Of a stretch of DNA of 64,000 bases, positions 34,001-43,119 are shown one piece after another; the stretch's first letter is position 1, and every line of letters begins with the position of its first letter. The notes under the pieces are model-generated. The model made no database searches. It was not told where the DNA came from and saw only the letters and a program-made list of their open reading frames with translations. Location of the stretch: positions 310,001 to 374,000 of the forward strand of contig JAZQLQ010000026.1 in assembly GCA_045542735.1 (NCBI GenBank). Direction: 5' to 3'. The position numbers were made by a program, and so were the translations under genes. The stretch comes from UBA2882 sp045542735 (GTDB lineage Bacteria; Bacillota; Clostridia; Lachnospirales; Lachnospiraceae).

Positions 34001-35218
34001 ATGAATTTCAACAATATCGATTTTGATACTTATTTTAAAAATTATCCCGATGCTGACGGTTACTACGGCAAGTATGGCGGTGCTTATGTGTCTCCCGAAT
34101 TAAAGAAAGCGATGGAAGACATCAATGAGGCTTATTTTACAATCTGTAAATCCAGCAAGTTCATCAGCGAACTTCGTCGTATCCGTAAGGAGTTCCAGGG
34201 AAGACCTACACCGGTATCTTATCTTGAGAGATTGTCAGGTTCTTTGGGCAATGTCCAGCTCTATGTTAAGAGAGAGGACTTGAATCACACAGGTGCACAC
34301 AAGTTAAATCACTGTATGGGTGAAGCTCTTCTTGCCAAGTTTATGGGTAAAAAGAAAGTAATCGCAGAAACAGGTGCGGGCCAGCATGGTGTGGCTCTTG
34401 CAACCGCAGCTGCATACTTCGGTTTGGAATGTGATATTTATATGGGTTCTGTTGATATCAAGAAACAGGCGCCCAACGTAGCAAGAATGAAGATTCTCGG
34501 TGCAAATGTTATAGAAGTAAAACATGGTCTTGCAACCTTAAAAGAAGCGGTAGATGCTGCTTTTGAGGCATATATTAATGAGTACGAGGATTGTATCTAC
34601 TGTATCGGTTCTGTTTTAGGACCTCATCCTTTCCCTATGATGGTACGTGATTTCCAGAGTGTCATCGGTGTGGAAGCGAGAGAACAGTTCCTGCAGATGA
34701 CCGGTGAGTTGCCGGATGCAGTTGTAGCATGTGTTGGCGGTGGTTCCAATGCTATGGGTATTTTCTCTGGCTTTTTAAATGATCCCGTGGATATCTACGG
34801 TGTAGAACCTCTCGGACGCGGAGAAAAGTTGGGTGACCATGCTGCAAGCTTAAAATATGGTACCGAAGGTATTATGCACGGCTTCAACAGTATTATGTTA
34901 AAAGACGAAAACGGCGAGCCTGCTCCCGTATACTCTGTAGCCAGCGGTCTTGACTATCCTTCTTCCGGTCCTGAGCATGCATTTTTACATGACATTGGAA
35001 GAGTAAAATATGATGTGGTAAATGATGAAGAAACCATCGATGCATTCTTTAAACTTTCCAGAATGGAAGGTATCATTCCTGCAATCGAAAGTTCTCATGC
35101 TGTTGCATATGCAATGAAGCTTGCGAAGCAGATGGGCAAAGGTTCTATCTTGATTAACCTTTCCGGACGCGGTGACAAGGATATGGATTATATCATTGAG
35201 AACTATGGTATTCGTTAA
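34001..35218 (+). CDS. trpB: Tryptophan synthase beta chain, orphan
   Basis: A 405-residue TrpB that joins indole and serine to tryptophan with PLP. The PLP lysine is in NHTGAHKLNH, and CVGGGSNAMGIF binds PLP phosphate. GRPTPVSYLERLS and ETGAGQHGVALATAAAYFG are standard TrpB1 blocks. No trpA or other trp gene is adjacent, so it probably works on free indole taken from the gut, or with a TrpA coded elsewhere. Trp T-box control upstream fits tryptophan-responsive salvage. AGGAGG precedes the ATG, and a terminator follows. Confidence 0.93.
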   Translation: MNFNNIDFDTYFKNYPDADGYYGKYGGAYVSPELKKAMEDINEAYFTICKSSKFISELRRIRKEFQGRPTPVSYLERLSGSLGNVQLYVKREDLNHTGAHKLNHCMGEALLAKFMGKKKVIAETGAGQHGVALATAAAYFGLECDIYMGSVDIKKQAPNVARMKILGANVIEVKHGLATLKEAVDAAFEAYINEYEDCIYCIGSVLGPHPFPMMVRDFQSVIGVEAREQFLQMTGELPDAVVACVGGGSNAMGIFSGFLNDPVDIYGVEPLGRGEKLGDHAASLKYGTEGIMHGFNSIMLKDENGEPAPVYSVASGLDYPSSGPEHAFLHDIGRVKYDVVNDEETIDAFFKLSRMEGIIPAIESSHAVAYAMKLAKQMGKGSILINLSGRGDKDMDYIIENYGIR

Positions 35219-35236
35219 ATTATAGAAGCAAATTCG

Positions 35237-35275
35237 GCTGTCGGTTTTGTTATGAAAACAGAGCCGGCAGTTTTT
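35237..35275 (+). terminator. Terminator of trpB
   Basis: GGCTGTCGGTTTT pairs imperfectly with AAAACAGAGCCGGCAG and a TTTTT run follows, 18 bases after the stop codon. Confidence 0.7.
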
Positions 35276-35295
35276 CATAGAAGGTGGATATATCC

Positions 35296-35673
35296 ATGGA
35301 AGAAAAAATAACTTTATGTGGAGATAATTGTATAGCTTGTCCCAGATACAACGCTCATACCGATGAGGAATTACGTAAAGTTGCCGAGTTGTGGCATAGA
35401 GTCGGTTGGAGAGATAGAGTTGTTACCAATGAAGAAATCAAATGTATGGGTTGTCATTCCCATAAGCAATGTACATACCAATTGGTGGACTGTACAAAAG
35501 AACATGGTGTAGAAAAATGTAATCAGTGCAGTTGTTTTCCTTGTGATAAGATTTCTCAGATGTTGTTACGATCTAAGGAGTATCAAAAAGTGTGCAAAGA
35601 GGTTTGTACTCCGGAAGAGTACAAAAAGTTAGAAGAAGCATTTTTTAATAAAGAAAACAATTTGCAGAAGTGA
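35296..35673 (+). CDS. DUF3795 cysteine-rich protein
   Basis: A 125-residue protein with CGDNCIACP near residues 8-16, CMGCHSHKQC and later CNQCSCFPCDKI. Many CxxC-type pairs suggest metal or iron-sulfur binding. It fits the DUF3795 family; no function is assigned. The ATG at 35296 is placed 8 bases after AAGGTGG; a GTG at 35284 in the same frame lies within that site and is less likely. It follows trpB by 77 bases beyond a terminator. Confidence 0.75.
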   Translation: MEEKITLCGDNCIACPRYNAHTDEELRKVAELWHRVGWRDRVVTNEEIKCMGCHSHKQCTYQLVDCTKEHGVEKCNQCSCFPCDKISQMLLRSKEYQKVCKEVCTPEEYKKLEEAFFNKENNLQK

Positions 35674-36101
35674 ATTTGAAGTTTTTGGGATATGTTGCAT
35701 TTATAGATAACATTGAGAAATGCGGGCTAATTTGTTATTGTATCTCTCAATGACAGCATGTTTATCTTCTAAAATTGATCAAATACCATTTTATGTAGAA
35801 AAAAGTCGCAGTTTCTAACTATAATTCTACAATATTACATATTTCTGCATAATTTAGTAGAAAACACAAGCGTTATGATAATCACAAGGGCGTTTAATGA
35901 TACAAATATAAGTGTTTTTTCTATATATGAGAAAAATAGTAAACATTTAGAAGAAAAAACAAATAGAAGATGGTATTTTTTCTACAAATATAGCAAGATA
36001 AGAAGTTTTAGAAGAAATTAAGACTCTCTGAATCAGAAAGATGTCCACAGATATATCTTTTGATTTTCGTGAGCATTCGCCATGTTGACAGACAACAAAA
36101 A
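35674..36101. other. AT-rich gap with TTCTA/TAGAA motifs and a partial repeat copy
   Basis: No gene is seen. The first ~330 bases contain repeated TTCTAC/GTAGAA-type words (for example near 35798, 35828 and 35859) but without a fixed spacing, so I call it only a degenerate cousin of array A at most. ATTCGCCATGTTGACAGAC at 36074-36092 is one or two changes away from part of the intergenic element at 13442-13461. Confidence 0.4.
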
Positions 36102-36136
36102 AGCCGGCGGAACCTAAAGGTCCGCCGGCTTTTCTT
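36102..36136 (+). terminator. Strong GC-rich terminator
   Basis: AGCCGGCGGA, ACC TAAA GG, TCCGCCGGCT, then TTTCTT. A poly-A run before it makes it able to act in both directions. It insulates the heat-shock operon. Confidence 0.85.
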
Positions 36137-36181
36137 CGCCTATTTTTATACTTTTTTTATAAATAATTCATAGGAAAGCTG

Positions 36182-36208
36182 TTGACAATAAAAAGGCAGA
36201 GTGATAAC
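36182..36208 (+). promoter_or_regulatory. Vegetative promoter of hrcA operon
   Basis: TTGACA at 36182-36187 and GATAAC at 36203-36208 (15-base spacer) lie just before the CIRCE operator, which would overlap the start region. Confidence 0.5.
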
Positions 36209-36221
36209 CTATGTACAGATG

Positions 36222-36248
36222 TTAGCACTCGAATCAAATGAGTGCTAA
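36222..36248 (+). promoter_or_regulatory. CIRCE operator
   Basis: Perfect consensus: TTAGCACTC, nine bases, GAGTGCTAA. This is the HrcA-binding site, and it lies 23 bases before the hrcA GTG. The operon is therefore repressed by its own first product, helped by GroEL when free. Confidence 0.97.
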
Positions 36249-36271
36249 TAAACCGGAAGGGAAGTGATGGG

Positions 36272-37324
36272 GTGCAACTGGACGAAAGAAAAATGAAAAT
36301 CTTGCAGGCGGTCGTTAAGAACTACTTAGAGACCGGCGAACCGGTTGGAAGCCGTACCATTTCCAAGTACACGGATTTGAATTTGAGTTCTGCCACCATT
36401 CGAAACGAAATGGCTGATTTGGAGGAAATGGGCTATATCATGCAGCCCCATACTTCTGCAGGACGTATTCCTTCCGATAAAGGTTATCGCTTATATGTGG
36501 ATACCATGATGCAGCAGATGAGCGAGGCAGTGGAGGAGAAAAACAAGGAAGTTGAGGAACTGAAGGATCTTCTGATTGAGAAAGAAGAGAAGATGGAGCA
36601 GATTCTCAAACAGGTAGCAAGAAGTCTCGCGGTTAATACCAATTATGCTTCCATGATTTCCGCACCAAGCTACAGTAGCAATCGTTTAAAGTTTATCCAG
36701 CTTTCCCGTGTGGATGTCAGACAGTTGGTGGCGGTTGTGGTCTTGGAAGGAAACATTATCAAGAATAATATGCTGACCGTTTCTGATAAGATTGATGATG
36801 AGACTTTGTTAAAGCTGAACATCCTGTTGAATACCCATCTAAATGGATTGCCTATTGAAGAGATTAATCTTGGCCTCATTGCCAGACTCAAACAACAAGC
36901 CGGTATCCATGGAGATATCGTAGGAGAGGTTATTGATGCGGTAGCCGAGTCTATCAAAGCAGGTGATGACCTGGAGATTTATACATCGGGAGCTAACAAT
37001 ATTTTTAAATATCCTGAGCTTTCGGATAATCAAAGAGCCAGCGAGATTATCAGTACCTTTGAAGAAAAACAGATGTTGACGACTTTGGTACAGGATACCT
37101 TGGCAAAAGAAGACAGCACAGGTATTCAGGTTTACATCGGTGATGAAAATCAGGTATCTTCCATGAAAGATTGTAGTGTGGTGACAGCTACCTATGAGCT
37201 GGGAGAAGGCATGAAGGGAACCATCGGTATCATCGGACCGAAGCGTATGGATTACGAAAAAGTAGTCGGAACATTGCAAAAACTCATGAAGCAATTGGAA
37301 GACTTATATGGCAATAAATCATAA
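36272..37324 (+). CDS. hrcA: Heat-inducible transcription repressor HrcA
   Basis: A 350-residue repressor. The N-terminal winged helix shows KILQAVVKNYLETGEPVGSR and the wing MADLEEMGYIMQPHTSAGR; the rest is the GAF-like regulatory core. It binds the CIRCE upstream. I start at GTG 36272, giving MQLDERKMKIL as in most HrcA proteins, with AGGGAAG 8-14 bases upstream; a longer start at 36242 would overlap the operator. It is the first gene of hrcA-grpE-dnaK-dnaJ. Confidence 0.95.
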   Translation: MQLDERKMKILQAVVKNYLETGEPVGSRTISKYTDLNLSSATIRNEMADLEEMGYIMQPHTSAGRIPSDKGYRLYVDTMMQQMSEAVEEKNKEVEELKDLLIEKEEKMEQILKQVARSLAVNTNYASMISAPSYSSNRLKFIQLSRVDVRQLVAVVVLEGNIIKNNMLTVSDKIDDETLLKLNILLNTHLNGLPIEEINLGLIARLKQQAGIHGDIVGEVIDAVAESIKAGDDLEIYTSGANNIFKYPELSDNQRASEIISTFEEKQMLTTLVQDTLAKEDSTGIQVYIGDENQVSSMKDCSVVTATYELGEGMKGTIGIIGPKRMDYEKVVGTLQKLMKQLEDLYGNKS

Positions 37325-37343
37325 AGAAGAAAGGAATGACATA

Positions 37344-37970
37344 ATGCCGGATATAGAAAAAGAATTGCAGGAAGAAGCAGTGGAAGAAACTGTGGAAGCT
37401 GCAGAGGAAAAAGAAGTAACAGAAGAAACAACCGAAGAGGCTACTGAAGAAGTGGCAGATGCGGAAACTGCTGAAGCAGAGGAAGCAAAAACTGAAGGGA
37501 AAAAACTTTTCGGAAAGAAAGAAAAGAAAAAAGACAAATCTCAGGAAAAAATCGAAGAGTTGGAAGACAAGGTGAAACGTCAGTTAGCTGAGTTTGAAAA
37601 CTTCCGAAATAGAACCGAGAGAGAAAAAACAGCCATGTTTGAGACAGGAGCAAAGAGTGTGATTGAAAAGATTCTTCCTGTTATCGACAATTTTGAAAGA
37701 GGCCTGATGACCGTTCCGGAAGAGGATAAGGAAAGTCCTTTTGTGAATGGCATGAATAAGATATACAAACAGATGGTGACAGAGTTGGAATCCATCGGTG
37801 TTAAACCAATCGAGGCAGTTGGTTTGGAGTTTGACCCCAATCTGCACAATGCCGTAATGCAGGTTGAGTCTGAAGAGTATGAATCCGGTGTGGTGGCACA
37901 GGAGTTACTCAAAGGATATACCTACCATGACACAGTTGTAAGACACAGTATGGTAGCAGTTGTACAGTAA
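37344..37970 (+). CDS. grpE: GrpE nucleotide-exchange factor
   Basis: A 208-residue co-chaperone that releases ADP from DnaK. The first ~75 residues are a very acidic, low-complexity tail (Glu, Ala, Thr), followed by a long coiled coil (EKIEELEDKVKRQLAEFENF) and the beta domain with LEFDPNLHNAVMQVESEEYE and GYTYHDTVVRHSMV. The ATG at 37344 follows AGAAAGGAATG; an in-frame ATG at 37308 overlaps hrcA. It lies 19 bases after hrcA and 45 before dnaK. Confidence 0.95.
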   Translation: MPDIEKELQEEAVEETVEAAEEKEVTEETTEEATEEVADAETAEAEEAKTEGKKLFGKKEKKKDKSQEKIEELEDKVKRQLAEFENFRNRTEREKTAMFETGAKSVIEKILPVIDNFERGLMTVPEEDKESPFVNGMNKIYKQMVTELESIGVKPIEAVGLEFDPNLHNAVMQVESEEYESGVVAQELLKGYTYHDTVVRHSMVAVVQ

Positions 37971-38015
37971 ACAAATTAATTTTAATAAGGATGAATATCC
38001 AGGAGGTAAAAAATT

Positions 38016-39884
38016 ATGAGTAAAATCATCGGTATTGACTTAGGAACAACCAACAGCTGTGTAGCTGTTATGGAAGGTGGTAAACCTACCGTTATCGCAA
38101 ACCAGGAAGGAGCAAGAACAACTCCCTCTGTAGTAGCTTTTACAAAAACAGGCGAAAGATTAGTTGGTGAGCCTGCAAAACGTCAGGCAGTTACCAATGC
38201 AGACAAAACAATCGCATCCATTAAGAGAGATATGGGTACAGACAATGGTCGTACCATTGACGACAAAAAATATTCTCCTCAGCAGATTTCTGCTATGATC
38301 TTACAGAAATTAAAAGCAGATGCTGAAAATTATTTGGGAGAGAAAGTAACAGAAGCAGTTATCACAGTTCCTGCTTACTTCAACGACGCACAGCGTCAGG
38401 CGACCAAAGATGCAGGTAAGATTGCAGGTCTTGAAGTAAAACGTATCATCAACGAGCCTACTGCAGCAGCTTTGGCATACGGTCTTGACAATGAAAACGA
38501 GCAGAAAATCATGGTATATGACCTTGGTGGTGGTACATTCGACGTTTCCATTATTGAAATTGGTGATGGTGTTATCGAAGTACTTGCAACAAACGGTGAT
38601 ACACGTCTTGGTGGTGATGACTTCGACCAGAAGATTATTGATTGGATGTTAGCTGAGTTTAAAGCAGCAGAAGGTGTAGACTTATCCAATGATAAAATGG
38701 CTCTTCAGAGATTAAAAGAAGCAGCAGAGAAAGCGAAAAAAGAGTTATCTTCTGCTACTACAACCAATATCAACCTGCCTTTCATTACTGCAACAGCAGA
38801 AGGTCCTAAGCACTTTGATATGAACTTAACAAGAGCAAAATTTGACGAGTTAACATCTGATTTGGTAGAAAGAACAGGAATTCCTGTTCAGGATGCTATG
38901 AAGGATGCAGGTCTTACAAACGCAGATATCGCAAAAGTATTATTGGTAGGTGGATCTACACGTATCCCTGCCGTACAGGAAAAAGTAAAACAGATTACAG
39001 GAAAAGAGCCCAACAGATCCTTAAATCCTGATGAATGTGTAGCTTTAGGTGCTTCCGTTCAGGGTGGTAAATTAGCAGGTGATGCAGGTGCCGGCGACAT
39101 CTTATTGTTAGACGTAACTCCCCTTTCTCTTTCCATCGAGACACAGGGTGGTATTGCTACAAAATTGATTGAGAGAAATACTACTATTCCTACCAAGAAG
39201 AGTCAGGTATTCTCCACAGCAGCAGACAATCAGACTGCAGTAGATATCAACGTATTACAGGGTGAGAGACAGTTTGCAAGAGATAACAAATCTCTCGGAC
39301 AGTTCCGTTTGGACGGTATTGCACCTGCTCCCAGAGGAATCCCTCAGATCGAAGTTACATTCGATATTGATGCAAACGGTATCGTAAATGTATCTGCAAA
39401 AGATTTGGGAACAGGTAAAGAGCAGCATATCACAATTACAGCAGGCTCCAACATGTCTGATGCAGATATTGAAAAAGCAGTAAAAGAAGCTGCTGAGTAC
39501 GAAGCACAGGATAAGAAGAGAAAAGAAGCAGTTGATACCAGAAACGAAGCAGATTCCTTCGTATTCCAGACAGAAAAAGCGTTGAAAGACGTAGGAGATA
39601 AATTATCCGATAGCGAAAAAGCTCCTGTTGAAGCAGATTTACAGGCATTAAAAGATATTCTTGAAAAGACAAAAGATGTACAGGAATTATCCGAGAGCCA
39701 GTTAGATGAGTTAAAAGCAGGTAAAGAAAAACTGATGAATTCTGCACAGGCATTATTTACAAAGGTTTACGAGCAGGCACAGGCAGCAGGTGCGGCAGGT
39801 CCCGATATGGGTGCAGGCCCTGACATGAATGCAGGAGCAGCTCCTGAAGATGATGTAGTTGACGGAGACTATCGCGAAGTATAA
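38016..39884 (+). CDS. dnaK: Chaperone DnaK (Hsp70)
   Basis: A 622-residue Hsp70 with all main motifs: IGIDLGTTNSCVAV at the N-terminus, the ATPase blocks VITVPAYFNDAQRQATKD and IINEPTAAALAYG, then VYDLGGGTFDVSI and LLVGGSTRIPAVQEKV. The substrate-binding domain (QVFSTAADNQTAVDI) and a lid end in a glycine-rich tail with DDVVDGDYREV. It binds unfolded peptides with DnaJ and GrpE. AGGAGG precedes the ATG, and the codon choice suggests high expression. Confidence 0.98.
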   Translation: MSKIIGIDLGTTNSCVAVMEGGKPTVIANQEGARTTPSVVAFTKTGERLVGEPAKRQAVTNADKTIASIKRDMGTDNGRTIDDKKYSPQQISAMILQKLKADAENYLGEKVTEAVITVPAYFNDAQRQATKDAGKIAGLEVKRIINEPTAAALAYGLDNENEQKIMVYDLGGGTFDVSIIEIGDGVIEVLATNGDTRLGGDDFDQKIIDWMLAEFKAAEGVDLSNDKMALQRLKEAAEKAKKELSSATTTNINLPFITATAEGPKHFDMNLTRAKFDELTSDLVERTGIPVQDAMKDAGLTNADIAKVLLVGGSTRIPAVQEKVKQITGKEPNRSLNPDECVALGASVQGGKLAGDAGAGDILLLDVTPLSLSIETQGGIATKLIERNTTIPTKKSQVFSTAADNQTAVDINVLQGERQFARDNKSLGQFRLDGIAPAPRGIPQIEVTFDIDANGIVNVSAKDLGTGKEQHITITAGSNMSDADIEKAVKEAAEYEAQDKKRKEAVDTRNEADSFVFQTEKALKDVGDKLSDSEKAPVEADLQALKDILEKTKDVQELSESQLDELKAGKEKLMNSAQALFTKVYEQAQAAGAAGPDMGAGPDMNAGAAPEDDVVDGDYREV

Positions 39885-39914
39885 TATAATAAGAGCAAAA
39901 TAAAATGATAAAAA

Positions 39915-39955
39915 ACCGGGGAAGCATTGTTTTTAGGACAGTGCTTTTCTCGGGT
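39915..39955 (+). other. dnaK-dnaJ intercistronic hairpin
   Basis: ACCGGGGAAGCATTG pairs with CAGTGCTTTTCTCGGGT (two-base bulge, some G-T pairs). No U-tract follows. It may stabilise the upstream mRNA or lower dnaJ expression relative to dnaK. Confidence 0.6.
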
Positions 39956-39975
39956 ATTAGATTTGAGGAACAGTT

Positions 39976-41145
39976 ATGGCAGAACAAAAAAGAGACTATT
40001 ATGAAGTCCTTGGTGTAGACAAAGGCGCGGATGATGCCGCGATTAAAAAGGCATATCGTGTCCTTGCCAAAAAGTATCATCCGGATATGAATCCCGGTGA
40101 TGCAGAGGCAGAGAAGAAATTTAAAGAAGCTTCGGAAGCCTATGCAATCTTAAGTGATCCCGAGAAGCGTAGACAGTACGATCAATACGGTCACTCTGCA
40201 TTTGACGGTGCAGGTGGTATGGGCGGCTTTGATTTTAACAGCATGGATTTTGGTGATATCTTTGGCGATCTTTTTGGCGGTATGTTTGGTGGCGGAAGCA
40301 GAAGAGCAAACAACGGACCTATGAAGGGTGCCAATATCCGTACCAGTGTACGTGTGTCTTTTGAAGAGGCTTGCTTCGGTGTAGAAAAAGAGATTGAGCT
40401 TACTTTAAAGGATGAATGTAAGACTTGTCGCGGAACCGGTGCAAAACCCGGCACAACCAAGGAAACTTGTAGTAAGTGTGGCGGTAAAGGACAGGTGGTA
40501 TTCAACCAACAGACCTTCTTTGGTACAGTCCGTAATGTACAGACATGTCCAGACTGTGGAGGAAGCGGTAAGATTATCAAAGAGAAATGTGCAGATTGTC
40601 ACGGCTCCGGTTATATTGCCAGCAAGAAAAAGATTCAGGTAAGCATTCCTGCCGGTATTGATGCGGGACAGAGTATCCGTATCCGTGATAAGGGCGAGCC
40701 CGGTACCAATGGTGGACCCAGAGGTGATCTTTTGGTAGAGGTGCTGGTGCAAAGACATCCTATTTTCCAGAGACAGGATTATAATATTTATTCTACTGTA
40801 CCTATTTCCTTTGCTGTGGCAGCGTTGGGTGGCGAGATTTTAATTGATACCATTGACGGACGTGTTGCCTATGAAGTAAAGCCCGGTACACAGACTGATA
40901 CAAGAGTGCGTCTGAAAGGAAAAGGAGTGCCTACACTCCGCAATAAAGAAGTGCGCGGTGATCACTATGTGACATTGGTGGTAGAGACACCTACCAAATT
41001 GTCGTCTGAAGCAAAAGAGTTGCTTCGCAAATTTGATCAAGAGACCGGCAATTCCTTAGAGGCTGTGAAAAATGCCACAGAAAAAAAGGATAAAGACGGC
41101 GGAAAAGACGGCAAAGAAAAGAAGAAAAAAGGATTTTTTAAATAA
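39976..41145 (+). CDS. dnaJ: Chaperone DnaJ (Hsp40)
   Basis: A 389-residue type I J-protein. It has a J domain with HPD at residues 35-37, a Gly/Phe-rich region (GGMGGFDFNS, GGMFGGGS), four CxxCxGxG zinc repeats (CKTCRGTG, CSKCGGKG, CPDCGGSG, CADCHGSG) and the C-terminal substrate-binding domains. It stimulates DnaK ATPase. The C-terminus ends in a lysine-rich tail (GKEKKKKGFFK). GAGGAAC is its ribosome site, 91 bases after dnaK. Confidence 0.97.
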   Translation: MAEQKRDYYEVLGVDKGADDAAIKKAYRVLAKKYHPDMNPGDAEAEKKFKEASEAYAILSDPEKRRQYDQYGHSAFDGAGGMGGFDFNSMDFGDIFGDLFGGMFGGGSRRANNGPMKGANIRTSVRVSFEEACFGVEKEIELTLKDECKTCRGTGAKPGTTKETCSKCGGKGQVVFNQQTFFGTVRNVQTCPDCGGSGKIIKEKCADCHGSGYIASKKKIQVSIPAGIDAGQSIRIRDKGEPGTNGGPRGDLLVEVLVQRHPIFQRQDYNIYSTVPISFAVAALGGEILIDTIDGRVAYEVKPGTQTDTRVRLKGKGVPTLRNKEVRGDHYVTLVVETPTKLSSEAKELLRKFDQETGNSLEAVKNATEKKDKDGGKDGKEKKKKGFFK

Positions 41146-41158
41146 AAACCATAAAGAA

Positions 41159-41186
41159 GGAGATATTCCGATGACGGAGTATCTCC
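41159..41186. terminator. Bidirectional terminator between convergent genes
   Basis: GGAGATATTCCG, loop ATGA, CGGAGTATCTCC lies between the dnaJ stop and the end of the minus-strand gene. T-rich sequence follows on the + strand (GTTGTTGTTTC) and on the - strand (TTCTTTATGG), so it can serve both. Confidence 0.65.
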
Positions 41187-41195
41187 GTTGTTGTT

Positions 41196-41726
41196 TCAGA
41201 AGGTAATACCGGTTCCTGAGTTGGGATAAAACAGAGAATAAATGTAATCGGCTAAAAACACAATGCAAAAAAGACATACACTTGCGCGGCGCGCAAGTCC
41301 GGGTATAGCATCCCAAACCCGATATAGTAGAGGAACCAGAATACAGACCCAAAGGGTGCCGGTGATACAAAATCCCAGAAAAGAGATGAGAGAGATGTAG
41401 CCCGCCAAATCAAATTTCAGGCCGGAATAATCCCAATAACATATATCCCAATATACATCCAAGGCAAGTCCTGTAATTAATTCTATAAAACTACCAATCA
41501 CGCCGGATAAAAAGAATACAATCATAGGGCGACGCGCAAAGTGATATAGAAACAAAAGAAGAAGTAAACTTCCAAAACCATAGATGGGTAGCCAAGGACC
41601 GTGCAGAAAGCCTCGATTACAAAAAATGCCGGAACGGATATAGGTTAGTGCGACTTCCCAGATATAGCCGATGCCGGAAGCGACTGCAAAAAGAAATACC
41701 ATTTTGGAGAAAATTATGTTTTTCAT
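41196..41726 (-). CDS. CmpB-like (putative ABC_trans_CmpB) membrane protein
   Basis: A 176-residue protein with five or so hydrophobic helices. Family-specific parts are SGIGYIWEVALTYIRSG, FCNRGFLHGPWLPIYGFG and the middle GVIGSFIELITGLALDVYWDICYWDYS, shown here only by the core LITGLALDVYWDICYWDYS. It fits the PF06541 CmpB group, whose function is unknown despite the name. It is transcribed against the neighbours and starts near a promoter facing hisD. Confidence 0.75.
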   Translation of the reverse strand: MKNIIFSKMVFLFAVASGIGYIWEVALTYIRSGIFCNRGFLHGPWLPIYGFGSLLLLLFLYHFARRPMIVFFLSGVIGSFIELITGLALDVYWDICYWDYSGLKFDLAGYISLISFLGFCITGTLWVCILVPLLYRVWDAIPGLARRASVCLFCIVFLADYIYSLFYPNSGTGITF

Positions 41727-41833
41727 AAGAAAAGCATGTACATTTGTAGTATAATTTATACTTGCAAGATAAATAGATTTTGACTATCCGAAGAACTGCT
41801 GATAAAATAGCCATAGGTTTAGGAGGAGATATC

Positions 41834-43096
41834 ATGAGATATTATAAAGAGGCAAAAGAAGCAAAAGAAGTACGTGACGCACAGGCGACCAAAGCGGTGG
41901 CTGATATTATTTGTCAGGTGCGTACCGATGGAGATAAAGCATTAAAGGATTTGGCAAAGAAATTCGACAATGCGGATTTAACAGAAATCAGAGTAAGTAA
42001 AGAAGAGATTGCCAAGGCATATACCATGGTGGATGAGAAAGTGGTGGAGAGCTTTAAAAAGGCTGCTAAACAGATTGAGTTTTATGCAAAGGCACAGCTT
42101 GATTGTATCAAGCCTTTGGATGTACAAAGTCCCATTGCAGGTGTAGAGCTTGGTCACAGATTGATTCCTGTGGATAATGCAGGTTTGTATGTACCCGGTG
42201 GCAGATTCCCTTTGCCCAGTACAGCTCTTATGCTGACCATTCCGGCAAAAATTGCAGGGGTAAAACGAGTAATAGCCTGTTCTCCTGCCAATAAGGAGTA
42301 TGGCATGATTCATCCGGCAACTTTGGTTGCTTTGGATATTGCCGGAGCGGATGAGATTTATACTGTGGGTGGTGCCCAGGCCATTGCGGCAATGGCATAT
42401 GGTACCGAATCCATAGCCAAAGTAGATTTGATTGCAGGTCCCGGTAACCGTTATGTAACCGAAGCCAAACGTCAGGTTATGGGAACTGTTGGTATTGACT
42501 CTCTGGCAGGTCCCAGTGAGGTGCTGATTGTGGCAGATGAGACGGCAAAACCCGAATATCTTGCCATTGATTTGTTGGCACAAAGTGAGCATGATGCATT
42601 TGCACAGTCTGTATTAGTGACAACAGATGAAAGCAAAGTGCCGGAGGTGCTAAAAGCTATGGAGGAGCTTTCCAAAGAGCTTTCTACCGGAGAGGCAGCA
42701 ATGCAGAGCTTTGCCGATAACGGAACGATTATCATTGCGGATGATATGGATGAAATGGCAGACATTGCCAATGATGCAGCTCCTGAGCACTTGGAGGTAC
42801 ATACCAAAGATCCCAAGGAATACAGCAAGAAACTGTATCAGTTTGGTTCTCTTTTCATTGGCGAAGATGCAACGGTGGCATTGGGGGATTATTGTTCCGG
42901 TACCAATCATACTTTGCCGACCATGAAGAATGCAAAATTCTCCAATGGTGTATGGGTAGGTACTTTCTTAAAGACATCTTTCGTACAGTATATCAGTAAG
43001 GAAGGATTGCGAAATCTGTCCGAGACTTGTATGACTATGGCACATACGGAGGGTCTTGCCGCGCATGAAATGTCGGTGGCTTTACGCTTGAAATAG
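41834..43096 (+). CDS. hisD: Histidinol dehydrogenase
   Basis: A 420-residue zinc enzyme that oxidises L-histidinol to histidine in two NAD steps. Recognised regions include YVPGGRFPLPSTALMLTIPA, VGGAQAIAAMAYGTESIAKV, GPGNRYVTEAKRQV, and the zinc-ligand and catalytic blocks in LAQSEHDAFAQ and APEHLEV. The other his genes are not adjacent; some such orphan copies act in related dehydrogenations, so the exact role could differ. I use ATG 41834 with AGGAGGAG upstream. It is followed by prmA after 23 bases. Confidence 0.88.
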   Translation: MRYYKEAKEAKEVRDAQATKAVADIICQVRTDGDKALKDLAKKFDNADLTEIRVSKEEIAKAYTMVDEKVVESFKKAAKQIEFYAKAQLDCIKPLDVQSPIAGVELGHRLIPVDNAGLYVPGGRFPLPSTALMLTIPAKIAGVKRVIACSPANKEYGMIHPATLVALDIAGADEIYTVGGAQAIAAMAYGTESIAKVDLIAGPGNRYVTEAKRQVMGTVGIDSLAGPSEVLIVADETAKPEYLAIDLLAQSEHDAFAQSVLVTTDESKVPEVLKAMEELSKELSTGEAAMQSFADNGTIIIADDMDEMADIANDAAPEHLEVHTKDPKEYSKKLYQFGSLFIGEDATVALGDYCSGTNHTLPTMKNAKFSNGVWVGTFLKTSFVQYISKEGLRNLSETCMTMAHTEGLAAHEMSVALRLK

Positions 43097-43119
43097 TATC
43101 AGGGATAAGGAGCAATATT

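Noticed and set aside
41834..43096. Part of a his operon
   Set aside because: No other his gene is adjacent; prmA and rsmE follow instead.
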